DNA of 64,000 nt from assembly GCF_029227915.1 (NCBI RefSeq), contig NC_079880.1, positions 20,646,501-20,710,500 on the forward strand, read 5' to 3'. How positions within the stretch are numbered: position 1 is the first letter of the stretch; the number at the start of each line of letters is the position of its first letter. The notes below the pieces were generated by a model. The model worked only from the letters and a program-made list of their open reading frames with translations. It was not told the DNA's origin and searched no databases. Position numbers and translations under genes: made by a program. Shown in pieces: positions 49,129 to 58,509 of this stretch. This DNA is from Hydractinia symbiolongicarpus (Eukaryota; Cnidaria; Hydrozoa; Anthoathecata; Hydractiniidae).

Positions 49129-52100
49129 ATGAGTTCGTACGCTCGACGAATGGCAATTTTAAGTGCCAAAATATTTGGTAACCTTCCTAGACCAGTTTCC
49201 ACTCGGTAATTACTTAAAACTTTGTCTGAATAAATTTAATGCTTCAGATAGATGGATTATAGCTAGATAAATACATGACTAGCCAATGTTTACATGCGCA
49301 AGCATTTCTGTAGGTAGAAAATATAAACAACAGGAACTTTTTAAGAAGAATTATAAGAATATGGTAAAAATTTAATTCCAATTCCTCTTCTTGGATTCAA
49401 CACTACCCAAGAAATCTCTGCTTTTTTGTACCTACAAAAAATTGAGTGCATGCCCATTGTTCTCAAGATGAAATCAAATCAACTACGTCATGCGTAAGGT
49501 GGTCTAAGGTGGTACATTTTCAGCGGTAAGCTCTTTCAGCTGTGACAATCTGCATGTGGCAGGAAAAAAGATAGGGTAAGAGACAAGAGAGGAGTTGAAC
49601 GTCCTCCACCATACCTTAGTTTAAAGGGGCGATTGTGGAAGTCCCATGAAATGCCACATAGTGATGGTGTCACTTTAAAAAACACCCAGTCCGGTCTGTG
49701 AACAATGCTAAAACTCTTTATTAATGGCCGTAAGAATAGTTGATCAGACAAACTGCGTAAACGGGGCTGGAACTCTAAGAATTGAAGGTGTCACGCACGG
49801 TAGGCAGATGTCAGATGTGAGCATCGTCAGACCGTTACCCAGCTATCACATCACAAGGTAGATAACACTAGGTTGAGGATGGCTAGTGTAAATGTTGGTA
49901 CTCTGAGAGGTAGAGCAGGTGAAGTAGTTGAAATGTTAGAACGTAGATCTGTTGATATGTGTTGTGTTCAGGAAGTTAGGTGGAGAGGAGCTTCAGTGAG
50001 ATTTGTGGAAGGTAGGAGGGCAAGGTATAAGCTTTTTTGGATTGGTAATAGTGATGGATATGGAGGAGTTGGCATATTCGTTGCGGAGAAGTGGGTAGGA
50101 AAAGTAATAGATGTTATGCGTGTTAATAGTCGTATTATAGTAATAAAGTTTTTGATAGGTAATAGGATTGTCACTTTTCTGTCAGTTTATGCTCCACAGT
50201 GTGGACTCAGTGAGGAAGATAAAGATAAGTTTTATGATGAGTTAATAGCAGTCACATCAAAGTTTGGAGACACTGAACTTGTCATGGTGGGCGGCGACTT
50301 TAATGGTCATGTTGGGAAGTCATCTGAAGGTTATAGAGGTGTGCATGGAGGCTATGGATTTGGGAGCAGAAATAAGGAAGGGGAGAGATTGCTTGAGTTT
50401 GGAATGGCAACGGACATGGTGGTTTGCAACACATCATTCAGTAAGAGACAGAGTAGGCTGATAACATATGAGTCAGGTGGTTGTAAGACACAGATAGATT
50501 ACTTTTTGGTTAGAAAGTCAGACAAGAAAGTGGTGAAGGACGTGAAAGTTATATCGGGGGAAGAGTGTGTTTCCCAGCATAGGTTGCTGGTTTGTGATAT
50601 TATCTTGAAGAGTGTTAAAGAAGCCAAGGGAAAGTACAGGCCCCGTCGAAAAGTCTGGAAGCTGAAGGAAGAGATTGTAGCAAGACAATTTAGTGCAAAA
50701 GTTCAGCAGTTAGCCTACAATAGTCAATGTGATAGTGACAATGTTGAAAGTACTTGTACTACTTTGAAGAATTGTCTTCTAGAAGCTTCTGATGATACCT
50801 GTGGGTGGACGAAAGGACCAGCTAGACATAGACAGACCTGGTGGTGGAATAATGAGGTTGACCAGTGTATAAAGGAAAAGAGGAAACTTTGGAAAGAGTG
50901 GAAGTCAGGTGGTAGTAAAAATATTTACTTAGAAGCTAAGCGTCGCGCTCGTACAGCAGTGTATAAGGCAAAATCAGAAGCAGAGAGAAACAGATTTGCA
51001 GATGTGTTAAGAAGGGAAGACCAGCGCAATGAGGTATTCAGGATAGCAAAGCAAATGAAAAAGACTAATCAAGATATTGTAGGTTAGAAGTGTATACGTA
51101 ATGATGAAGGTGTTTTGGCTAGCACAGAGGAGGAGAAAAGGGTAGCTTGGAAGAATCATTATCAGAGGTTGCTTAACACTGAGTTTGATGGGGACGAGGA
51201 TAATTTGTCTGATGATGATGTCGTAGAAGGGCCAGCTATGCAGATCAAGACAGAATGGGTAGTGGAGGCTATTAGGAAATTGAAGATTGGCAAGGCTGCA
51301 GGAGTATCAGGTATTGTTGCAGAGATGGTAAAAGCATCTGGATATATTGGAGTTGAGCTTATTACAAGTCTTGCTAACCAGATTATAAAGGATGGTGCTA
51401 TTCCGAGTGAGTGGCAGTCGAGTGTAATAGTGAACTGTTTCAAGGGCAAGGGTGATGCATTAGAAAGGGGTAACTATAGAGGTTTGAAGTTGGTTGATCA
51501 AGTAATGAAAGTTATTGAAAGAGTGATTGATAAGTTACTTAGAGAAAGAATTGATATAGATAAGATGCAATTTGGTTTTGTTCCAGGGCGTGGCACTACA
51601 GATGCAATATTTTTACTCAGACAGCTTCAGGAAAAGTATTTAGGAAAGAGAAAGAATCTCTATTTTGCCTTTGTAGATTTAGAGAAAGCTTTTGATAGAG
51701 TGCCACGTAAAGTTATTTGGTGGGCTATGAGAAAATTAGGTGTGGATGAGTGGCTAGTTACGATGGTACAGTCTATGTACAGCAATGCTAGAAGTCGTGT
51801 TAGGATTAACGATTCACTTAGTGATGAATTTAGTGTAAATGTTGGTGTACATCAGGGTTCTGTACTTAGTCCTTTGTTGTTTATTTTAGTCTTAGAAGCG
51901 CTGTCGATGGAGTTCAGAACAGGTTGTCCATGGGAGTTATTGTATGCAGATGATTTGGTTCTCATAGCAGAGTCGATGGAAGAATTAGTTAAAAAGTTTG
52001 AGAAGTGGAAGAAAGGACTAGAAGAAAAAGGGCTAAAGGTAAACACAGCAAAGTCTAAAGTCATGATTAGTAGCATTGCAGCCAAGTGTGACCTTGTAGT

Positions 52101-55100
52101 TGGAAAGTGGCCTTGTGGAGTTTGCAGGAAAGGGGTTGGTAGTAATTCAATTTTTTGTCAGACTTGCAAGCATTGGGTACATAAGAAGTGCAGTAGTATT
52201 AGTGGAAGGTTAAGAGCTGACATACAGTTTGTATGCAAGCGTTGCAAGGTGAGATTATAGAGAATGAAGTATTTCCAGCTTTAATGATGTACAACAGTGG
52301 CTCGTTAGAGATAGTTAAGAACTTCTGTTACTTAGGTGATATGTTGGGCAGTGAAGGGGGTGTTGGTAGAAGTGTTACTTGCAGGATAGGTTCTGCTTGG
52401 AAAAAGTTCAGAGAATTACTTCCTTTGTTGACTAGCAGAGTCCTGTCAATTGAGGTAAAAGGTAGGTTGTATGAGGCCTGTGTAAGAAGTGTTATGTTGT
52501 ACAGTAGTGAGACATGGGCAGTGAAGCAGGAAGATCTTGACCGTTTGGAAAGGAATGATATGAGAATGGTTAGGTGGATGTGTAATGCCAGTCTGAGAGA
52601 CAGAAAGAGTTCAGATGAGCTAAGAAGCAGGCTAAGTCTCCGTAGAATTGAAGATTTTATTCAGATAAGAAGATTGAATTGGTTGGGGCACTTGGAAAGA
52701 ATGGAGGAGGATAATTGGGTAAGAAAGTGTAGAGACTTGATAGTTCCTGGGGCAAAGCCCAGAGCCAGACCGAGAAAGACTTGGCAGGAGGTTATAAGGA
52801 CAGACTTGATAGAGAGGAAGTTGAGTTTAGATCTAACACAGTCTAGATCAGATTGGAAGAGGGTCATTAATATACCCCGTCCAACCCATGCTAGCATGGA
52901 AAACGGACGTTAAGCAGAGAATGATGATGATGATGATGTTAGTTAAAGCAAAGTTATCTTCTGTCCATTTCGTCACACAAAGGCAGTATTACTTTAAATG
53001 AATTCAAATAAATCAGAAGGCATTAATTTACACCTGATGATATGTGCATGAAGTCTCGGAGACAATATGATCATGTTTTGAACCACAGGTTTTGAAAGGA
53101 TTGTTGAATGGAAATGTAAAAAAAAATTCAGAAAACTTATATTGTAATAAACCTGATGGATTTGACTATTGCATAACAGCGTGTAGAGCTTATTAGTGGC
53201 CATTTTGACAATTACCACATTTGAGAGACCGCTTGATTATCAGAAGTCTTACCATTACTAAAAACTAGAAAGCAGGGTATTTTGCCAGGACTGCTAAAAT
53301 CTTGAACCATAACCACAACTATTCTGCAATATGGTTGTGCACAACCATAGTGCAGAATAAATGTTTTAGATATTAAGCCCACGCTTAATATCTAAAACAT
53401 TTATTCCAATAAGTCGGTGATGTTCCGCGGTTGTTGCACAACAGTTGTTGTGCAACACTGCTGCAACAAGTTGTTGCGCAACACTATGTTTCCAAAAGAA
53501 AACAAAAACCAAAACATCGTAAAAAATGGCACATGTGAACACGCGATTTATCCTTCTTTGTCAGCTCAAACTGTTGATCAGTATACTCGCGAGAAGACGA
53601 AAACAAAAACAAAAGAAGAGAAGAAGTCACAGATTTTGGGTTAGAGATATTTTCAAAAATCGTGTTGAGAAAGGTGCGTTCAACAGTCTGATACCGGAGC
53701 TACGACTGCACGATAGAGAATATTTTTATTGTTACCTTCAGATGTCACCCGAAAGATTTGAACATCTTTTATCGATGATTGGACCAAAAATACGGAAAAG
53801 ATTTTGCCCAAGTAGAAAACCGATAACACCTGCTGAGTGATTAATAGTAACACTTCATTATTTGGCCACAGGCGAATCTCAACAAACGCAGTCATTTTAC
53901 TTTCGTATTGGCAGAGTGATGGTATGTAATATCATAAGTAAAACTACTTGAGCTATATGGGATAGTTTGATGCCGATATACTTAAAGTCGCCAGACACTA
54001 TCGAAGAATGGAGAACCATTGCTTTCGAATTTGAAAAAGAATGGAACTATCCTAACTGTGTAGGGGCAATTGATGGTAAACACGTATGCATAGAAGCTCC
54101 AGCTAACTCTGGTTCCGCATATTATAACTACAAAAAATTTTTTAGTATGGTTCTTAAGGGAATATGCGATTCCAAGTACTGTTTCACGATCGTCGATATA
54201 GGAAGTTATGGCAGAGATAACAATGCGTCTATATTCAATGAAAGGGAAATATACAACGCTATTCAAAATAATTTATTAAATCTTCCTGAACATAAAACAA
54301 CATCATCGAAATCGAAACTTCCACCAGTTTTAATTGGAGATGACATTTTCGCTTTGAAACCCTGGCTCATGAAACCATTTCCTGGTAAAAATCTATCATT
54401 TGAAGAAAGAATATATAACTATCGTCTATCAAGAGCAAGAAGAACAATTGAAAATACATTTGGTATTCTTGCAGCAAAATGGAGAATATTTTGACGACCA
54501 ATAAAAGCTAAACCCACAAAAATTGAAGGAATAATTAAAGCTACTGTTTGTTTACACAACTACCTACGTTTAACAGATAGCCATGTTGTAACTTTCTGTA
54601 TAACTTCATTAATTTGAGACATAGTGTTTAAAAGAGAAGAATCTACTTCGCTGTCATCATTTAATTCTTTAAACACTTGTCGCTACTGCTTTGCGTTCTT
54701 TATCGCCAAAGTTTGATTTAAGCATAAGTTTTCTTTTTGTTGTTGAGTGTTCGAATTCCTGTGTAAAAATTGATCAAGAATGGAATCTTAATCTTAACAA
54801 TTAATTTGTTCGATTTCATCACGTTGTTGTTGTTCATTACTACTGTTCTCTGCTGCATCACACGATGAAGGAGAAACTTGGACAAAAGATAAAGGTGTTG
54901 CAGTGGGAAAGTTTGTCTATGTTTCTCTTTGCTCTATATAAGTGTTCAACCATTCAAGAATTCCTTGAAGATCCCGAGGGCGTGGATTTTCTTTTTCTTA
55001 AAAATCTCCCATAGGCGGATCGTATAGTTTTGTATTTGCTCTCCGCCTCCATAGCGTTCATGTTAAATATCGAACCAATTTTCTCCCAGGCATTCCTTTT

Positions 55101-57190
55101 CATATCCTCGTTTTTAAATTCAGAATCAAATTTATCATATAAAATCTTGTATTGTTGGACTTCTTGCATGAATCTTTCTTTTGAGAACGAAGTAGCAGTG
55201 ACCATTTTGATTTTTGATTTGTTGTTGTTGTTCAGTACAAGGGTTACTTTACAGAACCAAAATTTTCAAAATAAATATTAAACAAAAATGACACACTATT
55301 GCTTAGCAACAGTTCTGCAACAAGCTGCAACACCGAACAAAATAGAAATTTGTCAATCTCGGCAACACTTGTTGTGCAACATTGAAACAGTTGTGCAACA
55401 TTTATTGTGTTGTGCAACATTATGTTTCCAACAACTCCGCAACAGTTGCACAACAGCCCGCGACTTATTGGAAACCATGCTTTATGTAGAGTCATGAGAT
55501 ATTTCAATGATTGACTCACTATTTTGATAAATTAAACTAATCAAAAAGGTTCTTTTATAGATAGCGTATTGTATAGTAACAAAATTTCACCATAGGTACA
55601 ATTTTTTTCACCCAAAAATAAGAAACGTCTACGCCACTGTGAGGCGTTTATACTTACTTGCAACTATCAATGCGTCTTCCTCTGTTCAATCTTAAATAAA
55701 AAACAATATTTCAAATTAGTGATGCAAATTTCTGTGCAGCGCTGCTTCATATTCCTCAGACTTGTATTTTCTTTTTCTTTATAAAACCAAGGTTTTTAGT
55801 TATGCAATTAACAAAGGGCTTACAATAATACTGGGCTAACTTACTTGATTACTCAGCTTCTTTTTCCCAAGTTCAAAACTTAGCTGTTAAAATTGTATCC
55901 CTGCTGGCATTTGCAGAAGAGATACTATAAGTTGAAATTGAAAGGCATGTTTTGCAGAAAAAATTTTTTGAACAGCAAATTAGAGGTCATTTATTCTATA
56001 TATTTAAGTCTTTTTTTTTCCAAAAGTAAGCGGGGAGCTTTATTATGATCTGAATGATTCAACTCAACACACTTGTCTTTATTTTCATACTTGGCCCTTA
56101 AGAATAATGATATTTCTTGCTTCGTTGTCTTTTATATTTTTCTCATATATTTGTTTGCTCCCAATATGTTGTTATTTGTTTTTTGTTTAGGTCTCAGAAG
56201 GTTATTGATTACTTTAAAGGAGAACCTTTATCAGCAATGTATTCGGATTATTATCCTCCATTCAAAAAGTATAATTCATTGCTAAGAAAGTTGAGAACTT
56301 TTGGAATATACCATGATGAACATATGGTAAGAACATATGGTAACAAATAGTAAATTTGATTTCTATTATAAGCTATTTGGATTGGTAGCTCAGTTGGTGG
56401 AGCGACTTGTGTGTCCATCATGGTCCATCCTGGAAACAAATAGCCAAGCATATACCTTGAAATTAGTGAAACTAACCAATAAACACATTATAGTAATGCA
56501 GATCAAAGATTAATAAAGGCACTGCGTCTAAATATACAAAGCTTGTGTGAGCGAAATATTCTTTTTTAAATAGGGCAGGAAAAGGACTGATATTTGTCAG
56601 TAATCTAGCTCAATTTACAGATTCTGCCATTCTAAATGACATGTTTTTTTAACTTGATTTTTTTATAAACAGTTACAAACAGTGTAGGCAGAATTAGCTT
56701 TATAAAATTGCACAAAATAATATTTACACAGGAGCTGAAAAACTTTGGTCCCATAACTGTCTGCTTTTTATTTATATTTGGAGCATATAATGGGTGCATT
56801 AATAATGTGTTTTTAAAATAGGACTTCAATGAAGAAATGGCATACAAAAGGAAATTGAGAGGAAAAGGACCCCCGAAAAAAGGTTTGACATTTTGTGTAA
56901 TGCTTTTTTATTGATGGTAGAGATTTCCATTAATAATTGTTTACTTGCTAATAACCAAACCAAAAATCTTTGTAAATTGTCGAACTTATGTAAATTTTAT
57001 GACAAAAACCTGCCTTTCTAAATGTATGTGAAAATGCATCTAATTTGATACGTAGCTGCACAGAATAAGGCATATCATAATGATTTTGTTGCTCTATATT
57101 TATATTGCTTCTCAATAAATTCTGTGATTGTCATAGAATATTTTTTGTTTATTTTTAGGGGAAGGAAAGAGAGCAAAGAAAAAGAAATAA
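49129..57190 (+). CDS. MRPS33: Mitochondrial small ribosomal subunit protein S33, 4 exons
   Basis: Exons 49129-49205, 56191-56326, 56822-56882 and 57159-57190 join in phase to 101 aa (vertebrate MRPS33 is about 106). The N-terminus MSSYARRMAILSAKIFGNLP matches the family's start (YAxRMxxLSAxxFGxxxRP). Exon 2 gives VIDYFKGEPLSA, YYPPFKKYNSLLRKLRTFGI and YHDEHM, exon 3 DFNEEMAYKRKLRGKGPPKK, and exon 4 the basic tail EGKRAKKKK. It acts in the mitochondrial ribosome small subunit. The first intron is 6985 bp, inflated by a LINE and a Harbinger element, while the other introns are under 500 bp. Confidence 0.93.
49536..52940 (+). mobile_element. RTE-like non-LTR retrotransposon in MRPS33 intron 1, near full length
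   Basis: Endonuclease, reverse transcriptase, a zinc finger and a C-terminal domain occur in order (see the coding entry), followed after the stop by an ATG-ATG-ATG microsatellite tail at about 52919-52938, the type of 3' end seen in RTE elements. The 5' boundary is not defined; about 300 bp of untranslated sequence precede the ORF, so 49536 is a guess. Same orientation as MRPS33. Confidence 0.85.
49879..52913 (+). pseudogene. RTE-like ORF2: APE endonuclease, RT, PHD-like finger; one nonsense, one frameshift
   Basis: The first ATG is at 49879 (MASVNVGTLRGRAGEVVEML). Endonuclease motifs: CCVQEVRWRG, GVGIFVAE, MVGGDFNGHVG, QIDYFLV and SQHRLLV (catalytic His). A TAG at 51085-51087 interrupts the frame in an otherwise continuous reading. 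RT: LKIGKAAGVSGIVAEM, NYRGLKLV, FGFVPGRGTTDAIF, AFVDLEKAFDRVP, VHQGSVLSPLLF and catalytic YADD near 51943-51954. Next comes a C4HC3 finger (CGVCRKGVGSNSIFCQTC, HWVHKKC, CKRC) at about 52114-52250, where a 1-base shift occurs; the last frame ends at 52911-52913 with FCYLGDMLGSEGG, VRSVMLYSSETWAV and RRLNWLGHLERM. Only two lesions in about 1010 codons indicates a young copy. Confidence 0.88.
53321..53358. repeat. 38-bp palindrome (one mismatch) left of the second Harbinger element
   Basis: ATTCTGCA-A-TATGGTTGTG is followed directly by CACAACCATA-G-TGCAGAAT; the only unpaired position is A/G. It has no loop, so it forms a cruciform-type symmetric site. It overlaps the next hairpin by four bases. 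Confidence 0.85.
53355..53406. repeat. Perfect 23-bp stem hairpin abutting the Harbinger left end
   Basis: The 53355-53377 arm (begins GAATAAATGTTTTAGA, ends ATTAAG) is exactly complementary to 53384-53406, with a 6-base loop CCCACG. The right arm runs into the first bases of the Harbinger terminal repeat at 53404. Confidence 0.85.
53526..54600 (+). pseudogene. PIF-Harbinger transposase with three in-frame TGA stops
   Basis: One frame runs through RDIFKNRVEKGAFNSLIPEL, YFYCYLQMSPERFEHLLSMI, GESQQTQSFYFRIGRV, WNYPNCVGAIDGKHVCIEAP, ANSGSAYYNYKKFFSMVLKG, PVLIGDDIFALKPWLMKPF and RRTIENTFGILAAKWRI. TGA codons at 53838-53840, 53949-53951 and 54492-54494 interrupt it; homologous positions commonly carry Arg (certain at the first, likely at the others), so C-to-T change of CGA fits. 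At the usual second catalytic Asp the sequence reads GRDNNASIF, where relatives have SDGGIF, suggesting a D-to-N change. No frameshift was noted over about 330 codons. Inactive copy. Confidence 0.87.
54798..55205 (-). pseudogene. MADF-domain protein of the second Harbinger element
   Basis: From ATG at 55203-55205 the minus strand encodes FSKERFMQEVQQYKILYDKF, KRNAWEKIGSIFNMNAMEAE and YKTIRSAYGRFLRKRKS, a MADF (Myb/SANT-like) DNA-binding domain. The frame stops at 54954; the likely remainder (ILEWLNTYIEQRET, then FVQVSPSSCDAAENSSNEQQ) lies in another frame with one further stop, ending near 54798. Partner protein of Harbinger transposases. Confidence 0.8.
56382..56450 (+). repeat. tRNA-related fragment (possible SINE head) in MRPS33 intron 2
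   Basis: TTGGTAGCTCAGTTGGTGGA matches the D-arm/A-box region of many tRNAs. The following sequence does not fold into a complete tRNA and the B box is degenerate (GGTCCATCC). Best read as a tRNA-derived repeat fragment. Confidence 0.35.
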
Positions 57191-58509
57191 TTAGGTTATC
57201 TACTAAGAACATCTGCAACAGACTGCAGGTCAATGTTTGATTTTTTTGCTTACTCTTAGCCACCAAGAACCAAAGTGTCATTGTTTAACCAAAGTAGGTT
57301 AACAAAAAGATAAAGGATATAATATTTAAGAATAGGATCAGTGGTTTTGTGAGTCTGCGATCTTGCTCAAATTACAATGAAACAGAACGGCTAATTTTTA
57401 ATTTCGCCGCCACATGTGATTATCTTGGGCTATTTTGTTAAATCCTTACTATTAAAACGTGCTCATTGTTGCTGACGTCAGCAAGACCATTTTTCCCAAT
57501 TTCGCGATCTTTGTGGGCTCCGACGTGGACTATTTTGTTATGCGGGCGCGCTAGACAATGCTACTTACGGCTGTAAGTAACCATTTTTATCCATATTTGA
57601 AACATGATAAAAAATTGCCTTTGTTTCTTAATTTTGTCCACAATTGTGGGGTAGAATTTTTTATGATTTATTTGACGCGATTCAAGTACTTTTGTTCAAT
57701 ACAAGTAAATAGCTGATAGATATTTTGTTATCTTTTTTGTTTTTGTTTGTGCTAGCTGTATAAATGTGTATTACGATATTATTTTAGAGTAAATATAGTC
57801 CTGTTCTCATGTTATTTATGAGTTTTCTGCGTTATATTTACTCTCTTGAATGATAGTTAGGACATGTTCAGATTGGGAGAAAGGGCGTTTGATTTTCAGG
57901 GGTAGCGTTAGTGTAACCCGGGACATACTCTACGTACAAATATTGGCCCAATTTCTTTTTAATCCAGGTAACTCCTCATTGTGAAAACACAAAATAAAGG
58001 AAGCGTTACCTGCGCTGTTACTTTTCTAGATTGATGTGATAACTCTCAAATATTACAAATAGCGAGGCAAGGTGGAAATGTATAAATTGGTTGAATAAGT
58101 TTGTTTACAATGCTAGCAAAGATGGTGGTTTGATGCCACGTACCGATTTAAACGTTTTAATTTCATCAAAAAATAACGAAAAGAAACAACACTGCGATAC
58201 ACCTGATCCTCATTTTCTCAACAAAACTATCTATATATGCCTTCCAGGGCCTGCGACAATAAAAGAGGAGGCAGCTTAGACATCTTCTGCCACTACTCTA
58301 TATTTTTCCTAAGTATTACTCTAAGTAACAGCATGTTATAAAAACTTTGATATTGTTTTAAAAGTTATTAAAACCTTATTTCCGAACGTTTCGGTTTTTC
58401 CAACCAAATGAATATTACGAATTCAGATGTATGCTTTCATAAATTTAACCTCTGCCTTTTAATTCATGTCGCAGGCCCTGATTTTTAGACTTGTTCTGTG
58501 TTGTTTCTT
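57191..58509. other. Intergenic region between the convergent MRPS33 and lipoxygenase genes
   Basis: Expected 3' UTRs of both genes. A CpG-bearing stretch at about 57470-57560 (TGACGTCAGCAAG, GCGGGCGCGC) stands out from the AT-rich background. The 62-codon ORF at 58091 has no recognisable features. Nothing else was found. Confidence 0.45.

Larger units (their letters stand above)
53404..55473. mobile_element. Second PIF-Harbinger transposon, in MRPS33 intron 1
   Basis: Ends share TTCCAATAAGTCG in inverted orientation (53404-53416 and 55461-55473) and both subterminal zones are packed with TTGTTGCACAAC / GTTGTGCAACA strings (53432-53480 and 55300-55460). Left flank is TTA; a matching right TTA is not seen, so the exact right border or duplication is uncertain. 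It carries a plus-strand transposase and a minus-strand MADF gene. Confidence 0.82.

Noticed and set aside
53417-53644. ORF of 75 codons at the left end of the second Harbinger
   Set aside because: Its first part translates terminal TTGTTGCAC repeats; the transposase uses the other frame.
58091-58279. 62-codon plus-strand ORF
   Set aside because: No recognisable domain, no splice context, and it sits between two convergent genes.
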